DNA from: Gordonia sp049847105
GTDB taxonomy: Bacteria; Actinomycetota; Actinomycetes; Mycobacteriales; Mycobacteriaceae
DNA length: 64,000 bases
Direction of reading: 5' to 3'
NCBI RefSeq assembly: GCF_049847105.1
Contig: NZ_JBNCNS010000003.1
Span: 248,001 to 312,000 of the forward strand
Positions 23,086 to 31,094 of the stretch are shown piece by piece. The position numbers and the translations under genes were made by a program. Within the stretch, counting starts at the first letter, position 1. The number at the start of each line of letters is the position of its first letter. Below the pieces are notes generated by a model. That model saw nothing but the letters and a program-made list of their open reading frames with translations. It was not told the DNA's origin and did not search any database.

Positions 23086-23676
23086 TCAGGGCCATCGTTC
23101 CGTGATCAGCTCGGTCATCTCGTCCACCCAGGCGTCGTCGAGGGCGGCGTCCCGGCGGATGAGGATGCGGAAGATCGCGGTGCCGGCCACCACCTCGGCG
23201 AGCATCGGCAACTGGTCGTCGTCCCGGCGTTCCTGGCCGAAGCGGGATTCGAACGAGGCGAGATTGCCGGCGAGCCGTTCGATCATCATGCTGTGCACCT
23301 GCGGGTCGGCGACGGTGTCGGCGATCAGGCCGGGCAGCGCCATTCGAACTTCCGGGTTGTCGAACATCTCGCGGACTGTCTCGACCAGCGCCCGGATGTC
23401 GGTGCGGACATCGCCGGAACCATCCGACGTGGGGATCTCTTCGGCGGACAACACCGCCTCGTGCACGAGTTGTGCCTTGCCGGCCCATCGCCGGTAGATG
23501 GCGGCCGTGGTGGTTCCGGCGCGCGCGGCGATCGCCGATAACGACAGCGCGGAGTATCCGGTTTCGCGGATCAGCTCCCGGGTGGCCCTGATGATCGCGG
23601 CATCGATCCGGCCGTCGCGCGGGCGGCCCGGCGGCGGTGTGGACCTCTTGCCTTCGCCGGTTCTTTCTGCTGTCAT
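23086..23676 (-). CDS. TetR-family regulator
   Basis: 196 residues. HTH: IRETGYSALSLSAIAARAGT then TAAIYRRWAGKAQLV. The C-terminal domain (VRTDIRALVETVREMFDNPE, AGTAIFRILIRR) is of the common TetR_C class. ATG at 23676 is chosen over the upstream frame to 23743. It is divergent from the three-gene operon beginning at 23728; the 51-base spacer contains an imperfect AATAC...GTATT palindrome that should be its operator. The 125 bases between its stop and the lipase gene hold no evident gene. Confidence 0.9.
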   Translation of the reverse strand: MTAERTGEGKRSTPPPGRPRDGRIDAAIIRATRELIRETGYSALSLSAIAARAGTTTAAIYRRWAGKAQLVHEAVLSAEEIPTSDGSGDVRTDIRALVETVREMFDNPEVRMALPGLIADTVADPQVHSMMIERLAGNLASFESRFGQERRDDDQLPMLAEVVAGTAIFRILIRRDAALDDAWVDEMTELITERWP

Positions 23677-23693
23677 GACCACAGCATAGTTCC

Positions 23694-23713
23694 AATACAA
23701 GATGCATCGTATT
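23694..23713. promoter_or_regulatory. TetR operator candidate, AATACAAGATGCATCGTATT
   Basis: Contains the perfect palindrome GATGCATC and outer arms AATAC/GTATT; the two halves are out of register by two bases on the left. It lies between the TetR start (23676) and the first operon gene (23728), where a TetR repressor would block both promoters. Confidence 0.5.
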
Positions 23714-23727
23714 TATAGGGAGAATCA

Positions 23728-24843
23728 GTGCAACTGAGCCCACTCGACGAGTACCCGATCCATCAGACGCCGGCGCCGATCTCGTGGCCGGCCACCTCCG
23801 ATCGGAATTTCTACGATCGGTCGTACTTCAACGTCCTCGACCGCGAAGGTCGCTTCATGGCGCTGACGGGAATCGGGTACTACCCGCGCCTGGGTGTCAA
23901 GGACGCCTACTTCGTCGTCCGTCGTGGCGACACCCAGACCGCGGTGCACCTCAGCGACGCCATCGATGACGATCGTCTCCACCAGAGCGTCAACGGCTAC
24001 CGTCTCGACGTTGTCGAGCCGTTGCAGGAGATGCACCTGACCCTGGCCGATACCGAAGGCATCTCGGCGGATCTGACGTGGCGAGGTCTGTTCCCCGCCG
24101 CTCTGGAGCGCCCGCACGAGATGCTGACCGAGCGACGGGTGACGTTGCAGGCGTGCCGCTTTGCCCAGGTCGGCACGTGGGAGGGCTGGATCGACGTCGA
24201 CGGCGAGCGGTTGGCGGTCGATCATGACTCCAGCGTGGCGAGTCGCGATCGGTCCTGGGGTATCCGACCGGTCGGTGAGGCAGAACCGTCGGGCCGACCC
24301 GACGCGGCGTTCCGTGGCATGTGGTGGCTCTATCTGCCGCTGGCCTTCGACGACTACCAGCTGTTCATGATCCTGCAAGAGGACCCCGATGGGCACCGCA
24401 GCCTCTACGACTGCACACGCCGCTGGCGCGACGGCCGCATCGAACAACTCGACGGAGTGCGCGTCACCATCCACTACACCCCCGGAACCAGGATTCCGCA
24501 CGGTGTCCATGTCGACTTCATGAACCGGGCGGGGGACCAGATCCACCTCGACGTCGAGTCGAAGCTGTTCGCGCCCATCGCATTCGGGTCTGGCTACGGT
24601 GGTGACTCGTCGTGGGCACACGGCACCTGGAAGGAGGGGCCGTTCGCTGAGCGTGTCAGCTTCGACCTGACGGATCCGGAAGTGATGGCCAGAGCGCCGT
24701 TCAGCCTCATCGACCACGTCGCCACAGCTGTGTGTACCGAGGCCGACGGACGGACCTGCGAGGGTGCCGGGTTGTTCGAGCACGGCGTCATCGGTCCGCA
24801 TCATCCGTCGGGATTCTCCGACTGGACCGACGTGGCGAAGTAG
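23728..24843 (+). CDS. CrtC/DUF7064-like lipocalin-type protein
   Basis: 371 residues, mainly beta-rich with repeated Trp and Asp motifs (RNFYDRSYFNVLDREGRF, TWEGWIDVDGERLAVD, DRSWGIRPVGE, FRGMWWLYLPLAFDDYQLF). The pattern resembles the hydroxyneurosporene-synthase (CrtC)-like double-lipocalin fold and the DUF7064/7065 proteins of actinobacteria, which are thought to handle hydrophobic isoprenoid- or steroid-like substrates. GTG start after AGGGAGA. First gene of an operon with an F420-type oxidoreductase and a PEP-synthase-like enzyme; function inferred only by fold likeness. Confidence 0.65.
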   Translation: MQLSPLDEYPIHQTPAPISWPATSDRNFYDRSYFNVLDREGRFMALTGIGYYPRLGVKDAYFVVRRGDTQTAVHLSDAIDDDRLHQSVNGYRLDVVEPLQEMHLTLADTEGISADLTWRGLFPAALERPHEMLTERRVTLQACRFAQVGTWEGWIDVDGERLAVDHDSSVASRDRSWGIRPVGEAEPSGRPDAAFRGMWWLYLPLAFDDYQLFMILQEDPDGHRSLYDCTRRWRDGRIEQLDGVRVTIHYTPGTRIPHGVHVDFMNRAGDQIHLDVESKLFAPIAFGSGYGGDSSWAHGTWKEGPFAERVSFDLTDPEVMARAPFSLIDHVATAVCTEADGRTCEGAGLFEHGVIGPHHPSGFSDWTDVAK

Positions 24844-24854
24844 GGGTCGACGAC

Positions 24855-25832
24855 ATGAAGATCACGACAGCGCTGTTCAATCCCGCCGGTGCGGTCGAAC
24901 GCGCCACGGCGCTCAAAGAAGCCGGGGCCTCCGGTGTGTTCACGTTCGAAGGCCCGCACGACGTCTTCACACCGCTGGTGTCCGCATCGGCGGTCAAGGG
25001 TCTCGACGTGATGACCAACGTCGCGATCGCGTTACCCCGCAACCCCATCCAACTCGCACACCAGGCCAATGACCTGCAACTGCTGTCCGAGGGGCGCTTC
25101 ATCCTGGGGTTGGGCACACAAGTGCGCGCACAGATCGAGAAGCGCTACGGCGCCGAGTTCGACCACCCGGTTGCCAGGATGAAGGAAATGGTGGGGGCGC
25201 TGCGTGCGATCTTCGCGACGTGGAACGACGGTGAACGTCTGGACTTCCGTGGTGAGTACTACCGGCACACCTTGATGACGCCGACCTTTGTGCCCGGGCC
25301 CAATCCCTACGGTCCGCCACCGATCTATCTCGGCGCGCTGGGCCCGCGGATGACCAGGGCCACCGCGGAGGTGGCCGACGGCCTGCTGGTGATGCCGTTC
25401 GGGACGAAACGATTCCTGCACGAGGCGACGATGCCGGGCGTTCGTGCAGGGCTGGCGGCCGCCGGACGGAGCGAGGACGACTTCGAGGTGGTGCCCGAGA
25501 TCATCGTGTCGGTCGGCGACGACCACGCCTCGACCCGAATGCTGTTGGCGTTCTACGGGTCCACGCCCGCATACCGGCCGGTCCTCGACGCGCACGGCTG
25601 GGGCGATCTGCAGCCGGAGCTCAATGCGATGTCCAAGCAGGGCCGCTGGCAGGAGATGGCCACGCTGATCGACGACGAGATTCTGCACACCATCGCCGCA
25701 TGCGGCACCCCGGCAGAGGTGGCTGCGCACATCCGGGATCGTGTCGACGGTGTGTCCGACCGAATCTGTCTGTATCAACCGGGCCCGATCGCCGTCGACG
25801 CGCTCGCCGAGATCGTGGACGCGTTGCGGTGA
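24855..25832 (+). CDS. LLM-class F420-dependent oxidoreductase (TIGR03617-like)
   Basis: 325 residues, luciferase-like TIM barrel. The N-terminus (MKITTALFNPAGAVERATAL, GVFTFEGPHDVFTPLV) and GRFILGLGTQVRAQIEKRYG, DFRGEYYRHTLMTPTF and PPPIYLGALGPRMTRATAEVADG match the TIGR03617 subgroup, which uses reduced F420. It starts 11 bases after the CrtC-like gene and its stop overlaps the next start (GTGA), so the three proteins are coupled. Substrate unknown. Confidence 0.9.
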   Translation: MKITTALFNPAGAVERATALKEAGASGVFTFEGPHDVFTPLVSASAVKGLDVMTNVAIALPRNPIQLAHQANDLQLLSEGRFILGLGTQVRAQIEKRYGAEFDHPVARMKEMVGALRAIFATWNDGERLDFRGEYYRHTLMTPTFVPGPNPYGPPPIYLGALGPRMTRATAEVADGLLVMPFGTKRFLHEATMPGVRAGLAAAGRSEDDFEVVPEIIVSVGDDHASTRMLLAFYGSTPAYRPVLDAHGWGDLQPELNAMSKQGRWQEMATLIDDEILHTIAACGTPAEVAAHIRDRVDGVSDRICLYQPGPIAVDALAEIVDALR

Positions 25833-28216
25833 TCGACATGGCGCCGACAACGATCGAACTCGACGACATCACCGACGACCGCTTCGGCGGCAAGGCAGCC
25901 GGACTCGCGGAACTGCGACGCATCGGGCTCTCGGTGCCCGGCGGTTTCGTCATCGCCGATGCTTCCGCGCAGGGATCCCTCGACAGGGTGACGGAACGGT
26001 TTTCCCAGATGGCCGCAGCCGGTACGGCCGTCGCCGTCCGGTCCTCGGCAGTCGGAGAAGACGGTGAGGACCAGTCCTTCGCGGGGCAATACGACACCGT
26101 GCTCGGCGTCGAGTCCGTCGACGACTTTGCCGCGGCCGTGCGCAAGTGCGCTGCCTCCGTGCATTCTCGACGGGCCTCGTCCTACCGCGGACAACCCGGC
26201 GCCACCATGCATCTGGTGGTCCAACAGATGGTCGACGCACGCAGTGCGGGCGTGGTGTTCACCGCGGATCCGACGACCGGCCGGCGCGACCTCATGGTGA
26301 TCGACGCCGTCGCAGGCCTCGGCGAAGCGCTCGTCGACGGTACGGCCTCACCCGACCACATCGTCCTGGACGCAGGCGGCACACCGGTCATCAGCGAGAC
26401 GGGTGCATTGCCGGTCTTGTCGGCGGACGAGATCGCGGAGATCCGCTCCGATTCCCTACGCGCTGCTCAGCATTGGGGCAGGCCTATGGATCTCGAATGG
26501 GCGATCGACCGGTCCGGGAAGCTGTGGTGGCTGCAGGCGCGGCCGATCACCACTCTGCCCGCCGATCTCAACGAGATGGACTCGCCGCTTGCGGGCGCCG
26601 ACCACGTGTACACGCGCTGCAACATCGGCGAGATGATGCCGGGGGCCTTCTGCCCGCTGACCGCGTCGGTATCCGGCTACGCCATCGACTACGCGATGCA
26701 GACCATCCAAGTGGTGGCGCGAGCACAGGAGAGCTACGAAACACCGTGGCTTCAGGTCGGTTACTTCTACGGACACATGTTCCTCAACCTGACCGAGGGT
26801 ACGGCGCTGAGTTCGGGCATCCTGGGCAACTCCCTGGAGCAGTTCTCCACCTCGATCTGCGGCCGGGTCATCGACGAGCTGAAACCCAAGCCGCCGCAAC
26901 CGTTCATCCGGAAACTGGGAAACACGATCCGGCTCAGCACGCACGCATTGTCTGCCGGCCCGGCGATCCGCCGGCTGGACGAGCAGATCGCCACTTTCCG
27001 CATACCGACCAGCGACGACCCACGAGTTGTCGTGCGGCAGATGGAATCCGGCGTCGATCTGTACTGCGATATCACCCTGACGCACGTTCGGTCGTCGTCG
27101 CGCGCAGCGGTCGCGGCCAATGTTCTCGAAAGCGTGCTGATGAAGCAGGCGATCAAGGACGGACGTGGTGAGGACGACGGCCGGGCCGAGGCGAGTCGGC
27201 TGATGGCCGGCGCCACCGACGTCGAGAGCGCGCTCATGCTCTCCGAACTCGACGCGGTGGTGCACACCGTCGCGGCCGATGATGCGGCCACCGAGAAGTT
27301 CCTGTCGGCCGCACCCGAGGATGCGGTCACCGGGTTGCGGGCCGACGGTGGCACGGGCGGTAGTGCGTTGCAGCAGTTCTTGGGTCGGCATGGACATCGC
27401 GGCTACCGCGAGCTGTGCATGCGTGACCCCTCCTGGGCCGAGGACCCGGGCGGTCTGGGCGCGATGATGCAGGTCATGCTGCGTTCAGCCCTCGATCCGG
27501 TCCACAACGGGCCGACCGCTGCCGAGGCAGTGGCCCCCCGGTCATCGACTGTCCGACTTCTCGCCCGGTGGGCGCAGAGTGGCGCTCGCGGGCGTGAGCA
27601 GACGAAATCGAAGATGGCGCTGATGGCGCATCGCCTCAAACTGGGTTACCGCCACCTGGGTGAGGTGCTGGCCGGGTCGGGACGGCTGCCCGACGCCGAC
27701 CTGGTCTTCTTCTTCGACCGCGCGGAATTGCACCGCGTCGTAGGTACCGACGACGTCGCCGGACTCGTGCAAAGCGCCGCGAAACGTCGAGAAGCGCTGG
27801 CATTCCAGGACTCCCTCGAGTTCGACGATGTCTCGGTGGGGCGGCCGTCCCCGCTCGTCACCCCGCCGCAGCGAGGCGATACCGGCGACCAGATAGTCGG
27901 TCGCCCCGCCGGCCGGGGAACGGTGGAGGGAGTGGTGCGCGTCGCGAAGTCGATTGTCGATGCGCGTGAACTGCGGCGCGGCGAGATTCTGGTCGCACCG
28001 GTCACCGACGTCGGGTGGACCCCGTACTTCACCGTGATCGCCGCGCTCGTCACCGATATCGGCAGTTCGGTGTCACATGGTGCCGTGGTGGCCCGCGAGT
28101 ACGGTTTGCCCTGCGTCGTCAACACTCTGGTGGCCACCCAGGTGCTCGAGACCGGTGACCGGGTGCGAGTGGACGGGGATCGGGGTCTCGTCAGTCGGCT
28201 CGCTCAGCCTGAGTAG
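25829..28216 (+). CDS. PEP-synthase/rifampin-phosphotransferase-like enzyme
   Basis: 795 residues with an ATP-grasp-like PEP synthase N-terminal domain (GGKAAGLAELRRIGLSVPGG, AVRSSAVGEDGEDQSFAGQY, MVDARSAGVVFTADP, DLEWAIDRSGKLWWLQARPI) at about 10-250. A middle substrate domain follows (NIGEMMPGAFCPLTASVSGY), and a swivelling phosphohistidine domain at the C-terminus has the likely acceptor His in GSSVSHGAVVAREYG. This three-part order matches rifampin phosphotransferase, which transfers the beta-phosphate of ATP to a hydroxyl; true PEP synthase has a different C-terminal PEP-binding barrel. The target here is unknown. The operon context with a CrtC-like and an F420 enzyme suggests modification of a hydrophobic natural or xenobiotic compound. 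Confidence 0.8.
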   Translation: MIDMAPTTIELDDITDDRFGGKAAGLAELRRIGLSVPGGFVIADASAQGSLDRVTERFSQMAAAGTAVAVRSSAVGEDGEDQSFAGQYDTVLGVESVDDFAAAVRKCAASVHSRRASSYRGQPGATMHLVVQQMVDARSAGVVFTADPTTGRRDLMVIDAVAGLGEALVDGTASPDHIVLDAGGTPVISETGALPVLSADEIAEIRSDSLRAAQHWGRPMDLEWAIDRSGKLWWLQARPITTLPADLNEMDSPLAGADHVYTRCNIGEMMPGAFCPLTASVSGYAIDYAMQTIQVVARAQESYETPWLQVGYFYGHMFLNLTEGTALSSGILGNSLEQFSTSICGRVIDELKPKPPQPFIRKLGNTIRLSTHALSAGPAIRRLDEQIATFRIPTSDDPRVVVRQMESGVDLYCDITLTHVRSSSRAAVAANVLESVLMKQAIKDGRGEDDGRAEASRLMAGATDVESALMLSELDAVVHTVAADDAATEKFLSAAPEDAVTGLRADGGTGGSALQQFLGRHGHRGYRELCMRDPSWAEDPGGLGAMMQVMLRSALDPVHNGPTAAEAVAPRSSTVRLLARWAQSGARGREQTKSKMALMAHRLKLGYRHLGEVLAGSGRLPDADLVFFFDRAELHRVVGTDDVAGLVQSAAKRREALAFQDSLEFDDVSVGRPSPLVTPPQRGDTGDQIVGRPAGRGTVEGVVRVAKSIVDARELRRGEILVAPVTDVGWTPYFTVIAALVTDIGSSVSHGAVVAREYGLPCVVNTLVATQVLETGDRVRVDGDRGLVSRLAQPE

Positions 28217-28221
28217 AACCG

Positions 28222-28291
28222 GCTCGCGCTCACGCATTTCGTTCCCGCTCACCCGGCAGGATGAGCGGGAACGAAATCGGTGAGCGCGAGC
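28222..28291. repeat. Long inverted repeat (30-base arms)
   Basis: Arms 28222-28251 and 28262-28291 are complementary in 28 of 30 positions around a 10-base loop. The first arm begins GCTCGCGCTCAC and ends TTTCGTTCCCGCTCA. It starts 5 bases after the PEP-synthase-like stop codon and could terminate that operon. The length and near-perfection exceed ordinary terminators of the window, so a former mobile or REP-like element is possible. Confidence 0.75.
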
Positions 28292-28363
28292 AACGGGGTA
28301 GGCCGCGACGGTGAACCGGCCTTCGTTGAACCCCTCGATGCGGTAGCGGCCGACTGCGTCGAG
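28289..28363 (-). pseudogene. Remnant of a carboxypeptidase-regulatory-like domain
   Basis: The minus strand reads DAVGRYRIEGFNEGRFTVAA. This matches DADGRYRIEGLTEGLFTVVA in the last repeat of the MFS-fusion protein (4197-6578), 11 residues before which and 10 after which similarity fades. There is no intact gene around it, and its downstream end abuts the long hairpin at 28222-28291. It is probably the last fragment of a lost gene carrying such a tail. Confidence 0.55.
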
Positions 28364-28455
28364 CTTGCGAGCATCACGAAAGGTCGGGACCAAATCGGAC
28401 GACCCCGTTGTTGGAAGGGGTGTCGCCGCAGCCAGCGGCGCCGACAGGAGGAAAC

Positions 28456-28935
28456 GTGACCAACGAATACCGCAAGACGACCGAGACCGTGAGCGCCCTC
28501 ACCGACGCGCAGTACCGCGTCACCCAACAGGACGGCACCGAGCCGGCATTCCGCAACGAGTACTGGGACAACCATGAGCCGGGCATCTACGTGGATGTCG
28601 TCTCCGGACAACCGCTGTTCTCGTCGACCGACAAATACGACAGCGGAACAGGTTGGCCGAGTTTCACCAAGCCGATCGAGTCCGATGCGGTGACCACCAC
28701 GTCGGATCGGAAGCTGTGGATGCGACGGACCGAGGTTCGTTCGGCAGGTGCCGACAGCCACCTGGGCCACGTCTTCGACGACGGGCCGCGCGATGCCGGC
28801 GGGCAGCGGTTCTGCATGAACTCGGCAGCTCTGCGTTTCGTCCCGGCCGACGAATTAGAGGCGCAGGGCTACGGCGCGTATCGCGGCGAGTTCGACAACA
28901 CCACCCCGACAATCACCGAGGAGAACGCAGAATGA
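28456..28935 (+). CDS. msrB: Peptide-methionine (R)-S-oxide reductase MsrB
   Basis: 159 residues; reduces methionine-R-sulfoxide in damaged proteins. RFCMNSAALRFVP carries the catalytic cysteine; GHVFDDGPRDAGGQRFC and SGTGWPSFTKPI are the substrate walls. The CxxC pairs that bind zinc in many MsrBs are absent, and the resolving cysteine position in the GWPSF loop reads SGTGW, so recycling must use another route. The GTG at 28456 follows AGGAGG. Its stop overlaps the msrA start (ATGA), making an msrB-msrA operon. Confidence 0.9.
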   Translation: MTNEYRKTTETVSALTDAQYRVTQQDGTEPAFRNEYWDNHEPGIYVDVVSGQPLFSSTDKYDSGTGWPSFTKPIESDAVTTTSDRKLWMRRTEVRSAGADSHLGHVFDDGPRDAGGQRFCMNSAALRFVPADELEAQGYGAYRGEFDNTTPTITEENAE

Positions 28936-29480
28936 CCAACGACACCGGACAGATCACGCGTCGCCCCGGCACCGAGACGGCGGTCCTCGCCGGCGGCTGC
29001 TTCTGGGGCATGGAAGATCTCATCCGCCGCCAGCCGGGCGTGCTGGACACCCGCGTCGGCTATACCGGCGGGAGCAACGATCACGCCACCTACCGCAACC
29101 ATCCCGGGCATGCCGAGGCGGTCGAGATCGTGTTCGACCCGTCGGAGACGACGTACCGTGACGTTCTGGCGTTCTTCTTCCAGATCCACGATCCGAGCAC
29201 CAAGGATCGTCAGGGTAACGATGTCGGTACCAGCTATCGGTCGGCGATCTTCCCGCTGAGCCCGGAGCAGGAGCAGGTGGCGCGGGACACGATCGCCGAC
29301 GTCGACGCGTCGGGTCTGTGGCCCGGGAAGGCCGTGACGACCATCGAGCCGCAAGCGCCGTTCTGGGAGGCCGAGCCGGAGCATCAGGACTACCTGCTCC
29401 GTTATCCGACCGGGTACACCTGCCATTTCCCGAGGGCTGGTTGGGTACTACCCAAGCGGGAGGACGCCGGGTCCCGATGA
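28932..29480 (+). CDS. msrA: Peptide-methionine (S)-S-oxide reductase MsrA
   Basis: 182 residues. AGGCFWGMEDLIRRQPGV is the signature with the catalytic cysteine in GGCFWG; TRVGYTGGSNDHATYRNHPGHAEAVEI and FFFQIHDPSTKDRQGNDVGTSYRS are conserved. It reduces methionine-S-sulfoxide, complementing MsrB. ATG overlaps the msrB stop. Its own stop codon lies inside a short tandem repeat (29474-29505), so the C-terminal end may vary between strains by slippage. Confidence 0.95.
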   Translation: MTNDTGQITRRPGTETAVLAGGCFWGMEDLIRRQPGVLDTRVGYTGGSNDHATYRNHPGHAEAVEIVFDPSETTYRDVLAFFFQIHDPSTKDRQGNDVGTSYRSAIFPLSPEQEQVARDTIADVDASGLWPGKAVTTIEPQAPFWEAEPEHQDYLLRYPTGYTCHFPRAGWVLPKREDAGSR

Positions 29481-29505
29481 CCCGATGACCCGATGACCCG
29501 ATGAC
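29474..29505. repeat. Tandem repeat, 4 x CCGATGAC
   Basis: Four perfect head-to-tail copies of an 8-base unit cover the last codons and stop of msrA. The unit length is not a multiple of three, so gain or loss of copies would shift the reading frame only beyond the first TGA. Confidence 0.85.
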
Positions 29506-29520
29506 ACTGCGGTAAAGACA

Positions 29521-29559
29521 CGAAGAGCCGCCACCCGGATCACGGGTGGCGGCTCTTCG
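29521..29559. terminator. Strong terminator hairpin after msrBA
   Basis: A perfect 16-bp stem (CGAAGAGCCGCCACCC and its complement) with a 7-base loop, 40 bases past the msrA stop. No T-run is visible. It separates the msr operon from the flavoprotein/glycosyltransferase operon. Confidence 0.8.
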
Positions 29560-29741
29560 CAGTTGGTCGACGGTCCCGGACAATGCGCCTCTCGGCAAAC
29601 GGCCGCTCGAAGCGGCGAAAAGGGGTGGGGCCCGGGGCAGAGATCCCGAGACCGTCGCGCTGTTCAACCGGGTGCCGGGGACTTCTATTCCCGGGTGGTT
29701 CGCGAAGCGCACCGGTCAGCGCTGACCGCTACGCTGGCCGC

Positions 29742-31094
29742 ATGCACTGCGTGGTGGTGGGTGGGGGACTGGCCGGGCTGGCGTCGGCGGCGTGGCTCGC
29801 GGAAGCAGGCCACCGCGTCACGCTCCTGGAACGACGCGGATCGCTCGGTGGGCGCACGATCGCGATGCCGGTGGCGGCGGTCGACGACGTTCCCGACAAC
29901 GGGCAGCACGTGTTCGCGAGCGGCTACCAGCACCTCATGCGATATCTCGACAGCGTCGGGACACGAGAGCATGTGGCCTTTCCCGGTCACATGACCGTCC
30001 GCATGCCCGGTGGCGCCACCCGCCGCTCCGCGTTCGGTGGCGTCGCGGGCCTGCGCGCCGCGATCGGCGATCTGCCCGGCGTCACCGGCCTGGACCGATG
30101 GCGGACGGCACGCGCCCAGGCCACGCTGATCAGGCAGGCATTGCGGCAGCCGCCTTGGCTCGACGACATCACCGCCGACGAGTGGTTCCGCCGGATCGGG
30201 ATGCCGCAGTCGGCGCGAGACGCGTTGTGGGACGGGATCGTGATCGGACTGACCGGTGACAAGCCCGACATCTCGTCGGCCAAGGTGCCGGCCGATCTGC
30301 TGGTGACCGGTATCCGGCGGGCACGCGAGAGCCGGACGCCGATCTCGATCGGCTACCCGACGGTCGATCTCGACACCTTGTTCGTCGACGGCGCCGAGAA
30401 GGTCTTCGCCGACGCCGGTGTCGCGGTGAGACACCGAGCGGTCGTCGCATCGGTCGACGTGGTCGACGACACGGTCACGGGGGTCACCCTGGCCGACGGT
30501 GAGCACATCCCCGCGGATGCGGTCATCTGCGCCGTGCCGGTGTGGAACGTCAAGGGGCTGCTCGACCAGGTACCCGGTCACGAACAGATCTACGCCGCGG
30601 TGGAGAACCTGACACCGGTCCCGATCGTCAGCGTCAACCTCTACCTCGACCGCTCGATCGGGATGACCGACTGGGGCGAGATCCTTTATGGCGGTGAGGG
30701 AGTGCTCGAGCAGGTGTGGGATCGCCAGCGGATGCACGACCGCGACCCGTGTCGGCATCACCTCTATTCGACGACGGTGTCGGCGGCCTACGAGCTGACC
30801 GCGAAGTCGAATACGGAGATCACCGACATCCAGATGGGGATGCTGCGCAGGTACTACCCGGATGCCGTCGGGGCCACAGTGATCCACAGTCATGTGGTGC
30901 GGATGCCGAAATCCACCTTCGCGCAACGGCCGGGGACCGCGGGCGTCCGGCCCGACCAGCGCACAGCGGTGAAAGGCCTGGCCCTGGCGGGTGACTGGAC
31001 GCGCACCGACTGGACCACCACGATGGAAGGCGCGTGCCAGAGCGCCGCGCGTGCCGTCGAGGTGATCGTGGAGGGGAGTTCGGAGAATCGATGA
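29742..31094 (+). CDS. FAD-dependent desaturase-like oxidoreductase (HpnE/CrtI-like)
   Basis: 450 residues. The dinucleotide-binding start VVVGGGLAGLASAAWLAEAG, LLERRGSLGGRT and the C-terminal FAD motif LALAGDWTRTDWTTTMEGACQSA mark the amine-oxidase/phytoene-desaturase superfamily. DNGQHVFASGYQHLMRYL and LTPVPIVSVNLYLDRS resemble hydroxysqualene dehydroxylase HpnE and related carotenoid enzymes. The likely substrate is an isoprenoid. ATG at 29742; upstream frame to 29583 rejected as it enters the terminator region. It overlaps a glycosyltransferase, suggesting a made-then-glycosylated terpenoid. Confidence 0.85.
   Translation: MHCVVVGGGLAGLASAAWLAEAGHRVTLLERRGSLGGRTIAMPVAAVDDVPDNGQHVFASGYQHLMRYLDSVGTREHVAFPGHMTVRMPGGATRRSAFGGVAGLRAAIGDLPGVTGLDRWRTARAQATLIRQALRQPPWLDDITADEWFRRIGMPQSARDALWDGIVIGLTGDKPDISSAKVPADLLVTGIRRARESRTPISIGYPTVDLDTLFVDGAEKVFADAGVAVRHRAVVASVDVVDDTVTGVTLADGEHIPADAVICAVPVWNVKGLLDQVPGHEQIYAAVENLTPVPIVSVNLYLDRSIGMTDWGEILYGGEGVLEQVWDRQRMHDRDPCRHHLYSTTVSAAYELTAKSNTEITDIQMGMLRRYYPDAVGATVIHSHVVRMPKSTFAQRPGTAGVRPDQRTAVKGLALAGDWTRTDWTTTMEGACQSAARAVEVIVEGSSENR

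Noticed and set aside
29474..29505. Tandem CCGATGAC units considered as a CRISPR or iteron array
   Set aside because: Units are 8 bases, contiguous and without spacers; it is a simple tandem repeat over a stop codon.
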